Virus record (IMG/VR): IMGVR_UViG_3300025135_000008
Coordinates: 1 to 50,288 of that record
Direction: 5' to 3' (one strand)
DNA length: 50,288 nucleotides
DNA from: a virus
Every line of letters begins with the position of its first letter. Position 1 is the first letter of the stretch. The notes under the pieces are model-generated. The model did no database searches, was not told the DNA's origin, and saw only the letters and a list, made by a program, of their open reading frames with translations. Shown piece after piece: positions 30,457-39,999 of this stretch. Position numbers and translations under genes: made by a program.

Positions 30457-33400
30457 CGCTCGATTACCCAGGCATCGGCTCTATTCCAGTCTGCCACCAC
30501 CTCAAGCTGACTGCTTGAATTGACAGGCATATGCGCGGCTTCAATTTCAAACGCGCCGTCCTCTGAAGGCGTAATGCGATTCACCTGATACGTGCGCACC
30601 TGAGCGTTAGACGGTCTCAACGTAAAGATTATTCCGACTGGTGACGCTTGCTGGCCACGCACGATCAACGTGTTCTCGGTTGGCGCTTCCTTGCCGCCAT
30701 CCCAAGAAATAATGTCGTAGGAGCCATCAGCCAGTGGTTGAGTGCTGACCAAGGCGCCTGTAGCCGTCACTGCGCCATTTGTGAATTGGTCGTAGCTGGT
30801 CGTGTCAAGCGCCACGCGAATGTAGTCACCTGGCGACAGTGAGGTGCAGATACCCTCAAGGCCGTCGTAGGTGGTGCGGAATTTAACGCTGTGATCACGG
30901 TAACGACGCATCCGCAGCCGGAACTTGGCAATGTCAATTGCGTGTTGCTCGTTGGTGCAAAAATCACTTACGTCAATTGGCTCAATGGGTGATTGATCAG
31001 TGCTAAGCCCACCAGCTTCGCGGACTAGCACCTCGCGCTCTGAAGAAAACAGTCCAGGACCAAGTGGGTCAACGTCACTGCGCTCTTGCCGCCATTTCAC
31101 GCTCACTTGAATTGGCTGACGCTCGTCAGGTGGGACGGTTTCAAACTGAAATGAACCATTGGCGATGTTGCCCGCCGTAAACAGCGCTCGCGGCGCAACG
31201 GTTCCAAAAGTGATGAAAGGCGCAAGTTGATACCTGCCATTCACTTCCCGGAAGTCAAGCAGCATCGAAGCCGCTGTGTCTGCTGTCCACTGGCGTGGTG
31301 ATTCACTGCCAGGCAACACTGCGCCATCGTAAAAATAACGGCGATCTTGACACCATTGCGCAGCCTCGTGAAATGCTTCTAGATCAATAAGGTCATCGCT
31401 AATTCGACCTGGGCCGTATTTTGGATTTGTAAAGCGGTCAAGCACAATGTCCGGGAACAAATGCGATGGGCCTGCCGTTAAGTTGTTCAGCAATCGACGG
31501 ATGCGAACGCCACCAGTTACGTAAGCCGAAAACTGACTAAATTGCGACCATTCAACAGAAGAGCGTATGTTGACCCCAACCAATGCAATGCCTTTGTATT
31601 CTGGCGCTTTAGTATTTACAGCGATTTCGTTAACGTAAACAATTTCGTGTTCAGGGCCTTGCTGCGCAGATGATTGCGCATTGTCGTAAACAAAACTTTC
31701 CGCCAGCTTGCCCCATGCGTCTAAATAGTTATCTTCGTCAACCAAAGTAAAACCCATACCGCCGCTGCGCAGCGTGGAATTGATCGTGAATTGATCTTTG
31801 TTACGAAGAACTGTTTGACCGTTTGCGTACCATTTTACGGTTCCGCTTGTATTGCTGACAACACTTGAAAGTTTTGCATCAAGGATAACTAGGTCACCGG
31901 CTGCGACATTGTTCCGAATCTCCCAACCTGACAGGGGTTCAAAGCGAAACTCCCACTTACCGGTAGATGGCATTTCCAAGCGCACGTAAGAAAAGCTTGG
32001 CTGCTGCGTCATTCCGCGAGTGCCATAGCAAGGACTGAGCTGGCTAAATGCATCTTCAGTGCCTGCCTGCCTGTAGCTGATTCGGAAAAAGCTATAACGC
32101 TCTTCAGAAACCGTCACCTGACCAGATTGATATTGGTCAACGATTAGCGTTGCGCCACGCTTAATCCGATCACCTTCCCTAAACAGACAGGCTCTTCCAT
32201 CGGACTGCGCCAAAGACAGGCTATTGCGAAAATCGCACAAACCATTTATGCGCTGACCCAGGGTAGAGCGAATGCCGATTTCCACCACCTTGCATTCGCT
32301 TGATGTAGAAAAAGTTGCCAATGCCACTTTGAACAGATGCGCTCCGCCAGTTGCGTTCCGCCTCGTAACCGTATCGGTCCCTGGCTTTTGCAAATCAACC
32401 AGCGAAACTGTTCCAGCGGTGCCGCTACGCACAACCGTAAATTGAGCGTTTATGCTTTGACCCGACCCGGCAATGCCTTGGTCCGAATCGCTTAAAAAGA
32501 TCTGATTGTTAGGTGATCGCTCAGTGCAAACCGCAAGAGCTGATCCAATTTTGTAAACATCACCAACTACAATTGCATCGTCCCATGTCTTTTGACGGCT
32601 CGCGACCGAAGAGCCAACATCGCTGGCAGTTTCAACATATGCGCCAAGCTGTTCAAAATTAAAACCAACATCAGAACGCAAACGATTTGGGCTAGTCAGC
32701 GTCTGAGGAGCGCCAGAATCTTCAGCTACTTCCAGCAGGAACTCTGTAATTGTGCCAGCGCCAGAGGGGTTGAAGCTTACGTCAGTAACAACGCCATCTA
32801 CGTTCTTGACTTGAGTAACTGAGCCAATGCCAGACTTGGTGATAATAATGTCAAATGGCGCAAACAGTTCAGCGTCAATTGTGGTGTTTTTTAGCGTAAT
32901 CCAGTATTCGATTCTGTACTGACCATTGACAGCGTTGGTCAGCGAAGGCAGCGCAGAATCTACGTTAAAGGTTGACTCTGCAGTTGCCGTGCCGCTTGTT
33001 GTGTTAACTGAAGCGGTCGCAACGGTCAAGAAACTTAGCCAGTCAATGTTTAGCTTGTTACCGCTTGCATCGTAAATAGGCGTTTCATCGTTAAGCTCTT
33101 TCCCTGACACCCATGTGCCCGTTGTCGGCACGCCTGAAGAAAACTCAGTCGAATAATCGCTTGTCCTGTCAAGTACATAAGTGAAGGATTGGCCTACCGT
33201 AAATGCGCCCGTTGTGATTCCAGACCTAGAAGAAAAGTAAGCATTAAATTTTTGCCGTTGAACCGTTGCGATATTGTCTATGTTGCAAACAACAATAGCA
33301 TCGCCTTTCTTGCCTACTGGTTTTAGATTTGCGTTAACAACTGGCCTGACCGATGGGTTAAGTTTGAAGCCAAGGTTGTTGCCAATTAGCGAGTAAATGC

Positions 33401-34166
33401 CAAACGTCGTTGAATTTGATGGCTTGCTGGATGCAGAAAAATCAGCCGCATATGCATTGCCAACGCTGCGTAGCTGGAAAACATCAGCCGCTCCATCGTT
33501 TTGAGCATTGGCAAAATCATTGCCAGCACTTCGACCAGCAATGCGATCCGCAGAGCTGATGCGACCACCATCAGGCTTGTAATAAATTGTCAGCCGACTG
33601 GAAGATTGATTCGCCCCAACGCTCAACAGGTCATAAGCAGAAATGCTATTGCTACCAATCGCAAAGCCTAGGGACTGAACGCTGTCGATTTCGCCTTCGC
33701 TGAGCATAAAAATTGCTCTAAGCAATTGGCTGCCACCCAGGCTCCAAATTTGCGACCACAACAGCGGCGTGTTAACCCGAATGCCTCCATACAACCGCCC
33801 ATCAAGATTTTCGCGCCTTGCGTAAACAATTGGAATTGGCGCTCCCCTGGCTGCAACATCTTGCACAGCGTCAAAGCCAGATCGCGGTGCAAATGTCTGC
33901 AACGATGTTTGCCCTTGCCCTGTTCGCTGTCTTGCCTCCAGCAAGGCTGGCCTAGGCGTCCTAGGGCGTGGCGCTAGTGCTGCTGCAATAAGCGACAAGC
34001 CAACGCTAATGACCACGCTGACCAGAATTGACACAGGGTCGAGCCCGGCCACTACAGCAGGCTGCGGACCCTGCTGCGCACGTCGCCGCAACTCATCGCG
34101 CCACACTTCATATTGCTCGTCTGTTAGCTCAAGCAGCTCAGCGATGTAGCGATCAGATGGCAGCAA
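30453..34166 (-). CDS. Tail tip attachment protein, lambda J-like (1237 aa)
   Basis: Residues 44-64 (PVSILVSVVISVGLSLIAAAL) are a hydrophobic segment of the type seen at the start of many J-like tip proteins. The following ARGAPIPIVYARRENLDGRL and LLWSQIWSLGGSQLLRAIFM are the hub-domain signature. Then come fibronectin/Ig-like strand-rich parts, and a C-terminal region with RLRMRRYRDHSVKFRTTYDG and GDYIRVALDTTSYDQF, part of the tail hub. It probably forms the central fibre and contacts the receptor. Order after the NlpC/P60 gene matches lambda K-I-J, although no I-like gene is seen. It overlaps the previous gene by 14 bases. Confidence 0.88.
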   Translation of the reverse strand: MLPSDRYIAELLELTDEQYEVWRDELRRRAQQGPQPAVVAGLDPVSILVSVVISVGLSLIAAALAPRPRTPRPALLEARQRTGQGQTSLQTFAPRSGFDAVQDVAARGAPIPIVYARRENLDGRLYGGIRVNTPLLWSQIWSLGGSQLLRAIFMLSEGEIDSVQSLGFAIGSNSISAYDLLSVGANQSSSRLTIYYKPDGGRISSADRIAGRSAGNDFANAQNDGAADVFQLRSVGNAYAADFSASSKPSNSTTFGIYSLIGNNLGFKLNPSVRPVVNANLKPVGKKGDAIVVCNIDNIATVQRQKFNAYFSSRSGITTGAFTVGQSFTYVLDRTSDYSTEFSSGVPTTGTWVSGKELNDETPIYDASGNKLNIDWLSFLTVATASVNTTSGTATAESTFNVDSALPSLTNAVNGQYRIEYWITLKNTTIDAELFAPFDIIITKSGIGSVTQVKNVDGVVTDVSFNPSGAGTITEFLLEVAEDSGAPQTLTSPNRLRSDVGFNFEQLGAYVETASDVGSSVASRQKTWDDAIVVGDVYKIGSALAVCTERSPNNQIFLSDSDQGIAGSGQSINAQFTVVRSGTAGTVSLVDLQKPGTDTVTRRNATGGAHLFKVALATFSTSSECKVVEIGIRSTLGQRINGLCDFRNSLSLAQSDGRACLFREGDRIKRGATLIVDQYQSGQVTVSEERYSFFRISYRQAGTEDAFSQLSPCYGTRGMTQQPSFSYVRLEMPSTGKWEFRFEPLSGWEIRNNVAAGDLVILDAKLSSVVSNTSGTVKWYANGQTVLRNKDQFTINSTLRSGGMGFTLVDEDNYLDAWGKLAESFVYDNAQSSAQQGPEHEIVYVNEIAVNTKAPEYKGIALVGVNIRSSVEWSQFSQFSAYVTGGVRIRRLLNNLTAGPSHLFPDIVLDRFTNPKYGPGRISDDLIDLEAFHEAAQWCQDRRYFYDGAVLPGSESPRQWTADTAASMLLDFREVNGRYQLAPFITFGTVAPRALFTAGNIANGSFQFETVPPDERQPIQVSVKWRQERSDVDPLGPGLFSSEREVLVREAGGLSTDQSPIEPIDVSDFCTNEQHAIDIAKFRLRMRRYRDHSVKFRTTYDGLEGICTSLSPGDYIRVALDTTSYDQFTNGAVTATGALVSTQPLADGSYDIISWDGGKEAPTENTLIVRGQQASPVGIIFTLRPSNAQVRTYQVNRITPSEDGAFEIEAAHMPVNSSSQLEVVADWNRADAWVIER

Positions 34167-34539
34167 GACGTGGCCTCCAGAATTGAACAGGCATCATGGC
34201 TAGCGGAACCCACTGGACGCCACGACGGTGATGAACGCGCAACACCCCTTCATCTACCATAATACTGATTCCAAAGCCCGTGCCATTGTGATGCATACAC
34301 ATGGCATACGGTTCAGGGTCACATGGTTCCATCAATCGACGCCATTCGCGTTCCAAAGCTGACCATTCGCCATTGGCTGCCATTGCAAACCACTGTGGAT
34401 CCAAGGGCGGCGTAGGCAGGCCAGCCGCAACACGTATCTTATGCGCCACAACAAGGCAATCAGCGCCAACTCCATCGTCAGGGTCCGCACCAATCTCATG
34501 CGGCAGTTTTTGTTCAATCCAGCGGTGGTAATTGATCAT
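34153..34539 (-). CDS. NlpC/P60-like tail peptidase (lambda K-like)
   Basis: The 128-residue protein has GADCLVVAHKI with likely nucleophile C28, then MHHNGTGFGISIMVDEGVLR with histidines at 83-84 and 103-104. This is the reduced NlpC/P60 pattern of phage tail tip proteins, which cut peptidoglycan cross-links as the tail penetrates. The C-terminus (VQWVPLAMMPVQFWRP) fits the family end. It lies between the L-like and J-like genes, as in lambda. It overlaps the upstream gene by four bases. Confidence 0.82.
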   Translation of the reverse strand: MINYHRWIEQKLPHEIGADPDDGVGADCLVVAHKIRVAAGLPTPPLDPQWFAMAANGEWSALEREWRRLMEPCDPEPYAMCMHHNGTGFGISIMVDEGVLRVHHRRGVQWVPLAMMPVQFWRPRLAAI

Positions 34540-35003
34540 TGCAACGTAAGAGTGCCCGTGACAGGCAATGAGCCGACCAATTCTTGAGAAAGTACGCGCC
34601 CGCCACCATTGCGCACAGCATCCAGGGGTGAGGCAAGTTGCAAGCGGACCACAGGCTCGCTGCTGTCATGCTGCACTTGCTGTGTCGCCCAATACTCTGA
34701 TTGCAGCAAAGGACCAAGGCTTAAATCACTGCGATTGACCAGCACAGTCTTCACTTCCAGCAGCCAGTCCTCTTCGACTGCTTCGGTAAAAATGTTAAGC
34801 GTCAAAGCACTCATCGGGGCGCCTAACACGGCTTCGCTTCGGTCGCCGCCTGCGCTAGATGCATTTGTTGCAACTGCAACTGGCGCGTAAGGATAAAATC
34901 CACCTTCGTAATCAATTGACTGGCCGACATAAAAATTCTGAGCAAGCCAAGGCGTAAAAAGACCATTGCGTCGCTTAAACCGAAGAAAGTTACAGAGTTC
35001 CAT
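34536..35003 (-). CDS. Minor tail tip protein (lambda L / DUF1833-like, 155 aa)
   Basis: The product begins MELCNFLRFKRRNGLFTPWL and includes YEGGFYPYAPVAVATNASSA and VLVNRSDLSLGPLLQSEYW. It ends in LVGSLPVTGTLTLQ. The strand-rich layout of about 155 residues directly before the NlpC/P60 peptidase fits the lambda L or M position. The L-like fit rests more on synteny than motif. It shares a base with the tape-measure stop. Confidence 0.65.
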   Translation of the reverse strand: MELCNFLRFKRRNGLFTPWLAQNFYVGQSIDYEGGFYPYAPVAVATNASSAGGDRSEAVLGAPMSALTLNIFTEAVEEDWLLEVKTVLVNRSDLSLGPLLQSEYWATQQVQHDSSEPVVRLQLASPLDAVRNGGGRVLSQELVGSLPVTGTLTLQ

Positions 35004-38000
35004 TAGGCCAGACCCACGGCACGACGAGCACTTGGATTGTTACGCAAGCGTTTTTGCGCCAGTTCTGCACCACGCGATGCTGCAACTTGTCCAATCTTTT
35101 CAGCCTCTTGTCGCGTAACAAATTCCATGCCATTGATGACTACGGTTTCAAATCGAATCAAGCCATCGCCCGCCATGCTTGCGCTGCCAGTTTCACTTGC
35201 GTTCATCGCCTGGAATGGCACCGTCAAGGCAGAAGTGGCAGCCTGGAATGGCACGTTGCCGCCTTCTTGAGTGGCCGTCGGCTGTGCACCATTGGCAAAT
35301 GGCACGCGCAAAGCTTGGCGCGTAGCTGCTGCAGCAGCAAGCACTTCTGTAGGAACAATTTGCCCAGCTTGGGTCGGAACAAACAACTCAGGGCCGCGTT
35401 CACCAACCAGCGAGGCGCGGCCTACGGGCGGGCGGCCACCGTTGGCGAAGCCTGGCATTGCCGACAAACCTTGGACAATTGCGTTTCCTGCTGCTCCTCC
35501 GCCTGCGCCTCCCCCTGCGCCCGCAGCATCACCCCCTGGGAACAGCTTAACGATTTGATTTAGGAGTGCTAGCCTGATCCACTGCGCAATCATTTTGGCG
35601 GCCATGTCAGCAAAATAATCAGCAAGACTTGAGAAGAAGTTGCGAAGTGCTTCTTTGGCGCTCATGCTACCTGTGATCAAGCCCTTGAACGAGTCTGCAA
35701 ACGCATCACCAATAGCGCCTGCAGCGCTAATAAGTTGATTGACAGGATCAACAAGTTGATCTAAAACTTCTCGCGTTTCCTTGATCGCCTCTTTGACCCG
35801 CTCAAAGTTAGTAGGGTCCGGCGGATCATACAATTCTCTTGCGGCCTCTATAGCCGAAACGCTATCACCACGCAACTGCGCGAGTCGTTCTTCAATTTCT
35901 AAAATTCTTTCTTGAAGGTTGAGCTTTGTCTGCAAATCTTGCGTTAACTCTTGTTGCTGCTGCAGGCTGATCAACTCCCTAGTTAATCCTTGGCCTGAAA
36001 TTTCTACGGCTCTTTCAATCAGATATAGCTGTTCGGCTAGCTGGGGATTGATCCCGTTTTCCATAAATTCTTTAATGCGCCTTTGCTGCCGCACTTGATT
36101 CATGTAGCCAACATTCAAGTCGTCGATTGCCTTAGTTGCATTTTCAATGTTTTGCTTAAAAGCTTGGTTGAGTTCAAATTCAGTCTGAGCGCGTGTCTGC
36201 TCAAGACGCAAGCGAAGTGCTGCAATTTTTAATGCAGTTTCTTCTTGCGGAATCTCTTCAATTTGCGCAAGGCTAATTTGACTGCGGATTTGCAGTAGTT
36301 GTTCTTCACCGCGAAGTCGAATTTGCAGCAAGTTATTGCCTGCGTCTTGTGCATCTCTAATGCGATCCTGAATGCCGCTGAGCTGTTTTTGCAGCTCAAG
36401 CGCAATCATCAATTGCGGCACTTGGCTGGCGCGACCGGCTTTATCTGCGCCTGCTCCGGCGCCTGCAGGGTCGTCAGCGGATGGGAAACGCGCATCAGTC
36501 CTGCCAGGGCCAGTGCCGACCCTGCCAAGCTCCCGCCCAATTATTTTTTGACGTTCTTTCGTAAGATTTAAAGCGCTTTCCGCTGCTTTCAATTCCTCCT
36601 TGGCCGCTCCAAGTTGAATTATTTCACCGGCCCTGTCCCCGGACATAGAACCAGGCGCTGGAAGGGTAAATCTGCCACCAGCGACAGCAGCACTGGCTGC
36701 GCCAAGCTCGCCAACTTCTTTCCTTAAGTCCTCGACTCGTTTTTTGTTTTTAATTATTTCTTCGCCAACATCCTCCATCTGTTGAATTAAAATTGGCCTG
36801 CGTTCTTCGGGAGTGCTAGCTCCACGCATTGCATTGCGAAAATTAACTTCAAGATCATTCGAGTCTCGCTGTATTTCCTCTATTTCATCTCTGGCCGCTC
36901 GCACACGGGCCAAGTCACTGAGCACTTTTGCTACGCCAACAACAGCTACTGTCAATATCAACGGAGCTGCCCATGCCGTTGCAAGTGCAAGAGTCGCAAG
37001 CTTTAGTTTCGTAAGCGCTCCACTTAGCAAGCCCACCTTGGCAGTAGTACCTGTAATTACTACGCCTCCAGCGGTTTTTGCGGCCATCAAGCCAACAAAT
37101 GCTCCCTGTATTCCAGCAATGGCCGCTTTGGCTATATTCAAGCCAGCAAAAAACAAAGCAATTTTTGCCGTAGTTGGACCTATGGCAATTGTCAGATCAG
37201 CGAGCGACTTGGTTACGGTTGCAAGATTTTTGGCAAACTCAACAATTGCTTCTTCGTTTTCAGTAAAAATGCCAATTATTAACTCTTGGAACTCAGCCCC
37301 CAAGGGCTGCAGCTCGCGGCCTATGTTTTCGCGCAGTCGAGCCATTGTCGTAGCAAGGCGATCTCCCGCGGCTTGACTGCTTGACGCAACTTCTTCTGCC
37401 GTGCTGCCGAAACGCTTAATCAGCGCTTCAGTAAATTTCATGAAATCATTCAGGTCTACCTTGCCCTGAGCAAGCATCTTGTCCAGCTCAGGCGTTGTAG
37501 TCCCGATGGCCTGTGCAAACAAATTGAACGCACCAGGCAGTCGGTCGCCAATCTGCCGTCTCAATTCTTCAGCGCTTACCTTGCCCTTGCCAAAGACCTG
37601 AGAAGTAGCCAGCAACGCGCCCTGCAAGTCTTGCAGCGATCCGCCAGTACCCCTGATGCCAGCCGCAATGCCCAAGAACGCACGCTCGGCTGCGTCTACA
37701 TTGCCGCCAGCACCGATAACGCTGGCCGAAAGCTGAGTAAATTGCTTGGTTAAAATGTCTTGCGGAATCGAAAGGCGACGGCTTGTGTTTTCAATGATCT
37801 GCAGTGAGCGATCATATTCAGCAGTTGACCCAACTACGTTCCGCAACGCAATTCGCTGCTTGTCAATTTCAGCGGTAAATTCCGCCATCTCGCCAAGCGA
37901 TTTGCGGATGTTGCCAAGCTGTGCGCCAATAGCCGCACCAGCAAACGCGCCAGGCACCCCGCCAGCTATTGTGCCCGCAACGCCACCAATGGCGCCTTCA

Positions 38001-39238
38001 GGGCCGCCAAAGATGCCGCCACTGATAACAGCGCCAGCAGCCTGTGTCGCGCCCATTGCGCCCATTGGCTTGCGCTGACGGCTTTGGAAACGATCCAACC
38101 GACGTTCAACATTGGCAATCTCTTTTGTGACATCACGAAAGCTTTTGCTGGTTGGGTCAAGCTGATTCCTTAGCGTTTGCCATGCAGATCGCTGACGCTG
38201 CAAACTAGAAATACTGTTATTTGATGCGCCAGTAGCACGCCGAATATCGTCAGCTACTTGCGTGTAGCTGCGACCCATCATTTCAATCTCTCGCGTGACA
38301 TTGGACATGCCAATATCAGTAATGGTCTGGAATAGACCGCTAATGGGCCGCATAGGCCGCTCAATAGTTGGCGCCACCGCGCCACGTGCACGCCCGCGTT
38401 CAATAGAACGACGAATTGCAGCCTGTTCGCGAATTTTTTCGTTTTCTTGCCTTATCGCTTTAAGGTTTTCAATACGCAGCCTGATCTCATCCTTCTGGCT
38501 TCTTCCTGTATCGGCAGTTGCTTCTGCAAGTTCTTTTTGCAGCCGCGACAATTCTTTTGCGGTTTCACCGTAAGCGGTGCTTTCCCGGTCAAGGTTTTGG
38601 AAGTCTTGAGAAAGCTCTGCAATTTTTTGACGCAATGCTGCCAGCGTATTTGGCAGTTCTTGCTGTGGCGTCATTGCGCCAATTAACGGTGCGCCAACTG
38701 CCTGAGCACCGGCAATAACTCGCTGCCGTGACTGAGCGCGACCAAATGCAATTTCGCGAATAGTAATTTCGGTTAGTGCATCGCCGTATGCGCGTGCGCT
38801 AACGCTAAGTTGATTGAGTTGACGATTTAAAGCAGCAAGTTGAATCCTGAACGCTTCTGGCTTGCGAGCGGGGAACTGAGCCGCAATTTGCTTGTCAGTT
38901 TGCTGCGCAGCTCTTCCAACCCCTTCGTAATCTTTTTTTAGAGCCTTAAGCTGATCACTTAAAGCATTAACATCGCCAGCTAATTGCCTGTAAACGTTTC
39001 CGCCAATTGTTGCTTGCGACTGCAGACCCTTGAAGGCATCAATCTGCCCTTGGATCATTTGAATGCTTTGCTTACCTGAGTTAGCAAACTCAAGCACCTC
39101 ATTACGTGCGCTAGCAATCGCCTTATCGGTCGGCCCCAGGGCCTTTTGCAGGTTACGGAAGGACGAGCTGAGCTTGTCGAGGCCCTCCATGCCCTCGATG
39201 CCAAGCTTGACCAGCAGTTCTTCAATCTGCTTTGCCAC
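35003..39238 (-). CDS. Tape measure protein (1411 aa)
   Basis: The protein begins MAKQIEELLVKLGIEGMEGL and is helical for about 400 residues, with ADDIRRATGASNNSI and RSFRDVTKEIANVERRL-like segments. A typical tape-measure domain follows at about 410-650 (GSTAEYDRSLQIIENTSRRL, ERAFLGIAAGIRGTGGSLQD, GDRLPGAFNLFAQAIGT). Hydrophobic helices near 680-760 may cross the membrane during DNA entry. The C-terminus has FANGGRPPVGRASLVGERGP, a family ending. By the known rule of about 0.15 nm per residue, an uncut protein would set a tail near 200 nm. It overlaps the T frame by 17 bases. Confidence 0.93.
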   Translation of the reverse strand: MAKQIEELLVKLGIEGMEGLDKLSSSFRNLQKALGPTDKAIASARNEVLEFANSGKQSIQMIQGQIDAFKGLQSQATIGGNVYRQLAGDVNALSDQLKALKKDYEGVGRAAQQTDKQIAAQFPARKPEAFRIQLAALNRQLNQLSVSARAYGDALTEITIREIAFGRAQSRQRVIAGAQAVGAPLIGAMTPQQELPNTLAALRQKIAELSQDFQNLDRESTAYGETAKELSRLQKELAEATADTGRSQKDEIRLRIENLKAIRQENEKIREQAAIRRSIERGRARGAVAPTIERPMRPISGLFQTITDIGMSNVTREIEMMGRSYTQVADDIRRATGASNNSISSLQRQRSAWQTLRNQLDPTSKSFRDVTKEIANVERRLDRFQSRQRKPMGAMGATQAAGAVISGGIFGGPEGAIGGVAGTIAGGVPGAFAGAAIGAQLGNIRKSLGEMAEFTAEIDKQRIALRNVVGSTAEYDRSLQIIENTSRRLSIPQDILTKQFTQLSASVIGAGGNVDAAERAFLGIAAGIRGTGGSLQDLQGALLATSQVFGKGKVSAEELRRQIGDRLPGAFNLFAQAIGTTTPELDKMLAQGKVDLNDFMKFTEALIKRFGSTAEEVASSSQAAGDRLATTMARLRENIGRELQPLGAEFQELIIGIFTENEEAIVEFAKNLATVTKSLADLTIAIGPTTAKIALFFAGLNIAKAAIAGIQGAFVGLMAAKTAGGVVITGTTAKVGLLSGALTKLKLATLALATAWAAPLILTVAVVGVAKVLSDLARVRAARDEIEEIQRDSNDLEVNFRNAMRGASTPEERRPILIQQMEDVGEEIIKNKKRVEDLRKEVGELGAASAAVAGGRFTLPAPGSMSGDRAGEIIQLGAAKEELKAAESALNLTKERQKIIGRELGRVGTGPGRTDARFPSADDPAGAGAGADKAGRASQVPQLMIALELQKQLSGIQDRIRDAQDAGNNLLQIRLRGEEQLLQIRSQISLAQIEEIPQEETALKIAALRLRLEQTRAQTEFELNQAFKQNIENATKAIDDLNVGYMNQVRQQRRIKEFMENGINPQLAEQLYLIERAVEISGQGLTRELISLQQQQELTQDLQTKLNLQERILEIEERLAQLRGDSVSAIEAARELYDPPDPTNFERVKEAIKETREVLDQLVDPVNQLISAAGAIGDAFADSFKGLITGSMSAKEALRNFFSSLADYFADMAAKMIAQWIRLALLNQIVKLFPGGDAAGAGGGAGGGAAGNAIVQGLSAMPGFANGGRPPVGRASLVGERGPELFVPTQAGQIVPTEVLAAAAATRQALRVPFANGAQPTATQEGGNVPFQAATSALTVPFQAMNASETGSASMAGDGLIRFETVVINGMEFVTRQEAEKIGQVAASRGAELAQKRLRNNPSARRAVGLA

Positions 39239-39497
39239 TCTCGCCTCGCTGCTTGTTGATTTCGCTCAGCGCCGCCGCTTCCATCACTTGGATGTCCTCT
39301 AGCATGGCGCGTTTATCTTTCACATCATAAACGTCTAGCAGCCCCCCGGCACCCAGCAGCACCTCGTATTTCAAGCCGACATAGCCGCCCATTGTTACAG
39401 TCCATTGCGTTTGCATCCGCAAGAACATCAACACCGACTCCCAATTCTCTTCCCAGATGGCAAACTCATTGACTTCTGGCTTGGGCTGCTTTGGCAT
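39222..39497 (-). CDS. Tail assembly chaperone T part (DUF1799-like)
   Basis: The frame, reading MPKQPKPEVNEFAIWEENWE and then LMFLRMQTQWTVTMGGYVGL, matches DUF1799-type proteins, the phage equivalent of lambda T. It is probably made mainly as the C-terminal half of a G-T fusion by -1 frameshifting at 39584-39590, rather than from its own ATG. The region 39498-39583 is open in this frame. The resulting 228-residue GT protein would bind tape measure and tail tube during tail assembly, as in lambda. Confidence 0.78.
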   Translation of the reverse strand: MPKQPKPEVNEFAIWEENWESVLMFLRMQTQWTVTMGGYVGLKYEVLLGAGGLLDVYDVKDKRAMLEDIQVMEAAALSEINKQRGESGKAD

Positions 39498-39544
39498 TGT
39501 GATACCAAAAGCAGCCGCGTCATCAGCCGTTTTGTCCTCAACTT

Positions 39545-39590
39545 GCTGCGCTCCACCCGCCCAGTAGATCGCAGCGCCTTTTAGTTTCCC
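39545..39590 (-). promoter_or_regulatory. -1 programmed frameshift signal (G/GT)
   Basis: On the minus strand GGGAAAC (39590-39584) is read G GGA AAC in the G frame, directly before TAA. Eight bases later GCTGCG (39575-39570) pairs with CGCAGC (39550-39545), giving a six-base stem with a 19-base loop. A -1 slip continues in a frame open to the T protein. The same heptamer type (GGGAAAG) is used for lambda G/GT. Confidence 0.85.
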
Positions 39591-39907
39591 TCCCGTGCTC
39601 CATCAAACGTTTCGGTGTAAGCCTTCAACACACCGCGAATCCAATACGGATCGTCTGCAAATTCTTTCATCATTGCATTGGAAAAAGGCACGGCGTTGCC
39701 CTCTTCGTCTGTAATGCCATCCCAGCCTGCCAAAACTGACTGCAACAGCTCAAGCTCGCCTTTTTCTGCAAGCTTGGCAAATTCCTTTCGGCCCAAGCGC
39801 TTGAACTGAGCATCAAATACGCTGGCTTCAAACGTACCGCCGTCTGCTGGCTCCTCAACGGTGACGGGCCATTTGAACGTCTTAACCTTTTTACGAACAA
39901 ATGCCAT
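39581..39907 (-). CDS. Tail assembly chaperone G
   Basis: The 108-residue product begins MAFVRKKVKTFKWPVTVEEP at ATG 39907; an upstream in-frame start at 39949 is not preferred. The segment VLAGWDGITDEEGNAVPFSN and YWIRGVLKAYTETFDGAREG fits the tail assembly chaperone family. Its last codons, GGA AAC TAA, contain the slippery heptamer GGGAAAC. Most ribosomes should stop here to give G, and a minority should slip to give GT. It is downstream of a terminator after the tail tube gene. Confidence 0.85.
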   Translation of the reverse strand: MAFVRKKVKTFKWPVTVEEPADGGTFEASVFDAQFKRLGRKEFAKLAEKGELELLQSVLAGWDGITDEEGNAVPFSNAMMKEFADDPYWIRGVLKAYTETFDGAREGN

Positions 39908-39954
39908 AACTGAATGGTTGCGCTGGTAACTTTGTGCAGCATAACCCAAAAACG

Positions 39955-39980
39955 AAAAAACCGCCCACTGGGGGCGGCAG
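39955..39980 (-). terminator. Intrinsic terminator after tail tube gene
   Basis: On the minus strand CCGCCCCCAGTGGGCGG is followed by TTTTTTCGTTTTT. The six-pair GC stem with a T-run is a classic rho-independent terminator, 20 bases after the tail tube stop. It would reduce transcription into the G, T and tape-measure genes. Confidence 0.85.
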
Positions 39981-39999
39981 TGCGATGGCGAAATGCAAC

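Noticed and set aside
36813-37376. Plus-strand 187-codon frame opposite the tape measure gene
   Set aside because: Shadow of the tape measure protein; low-complexity Ala/Ser composition.
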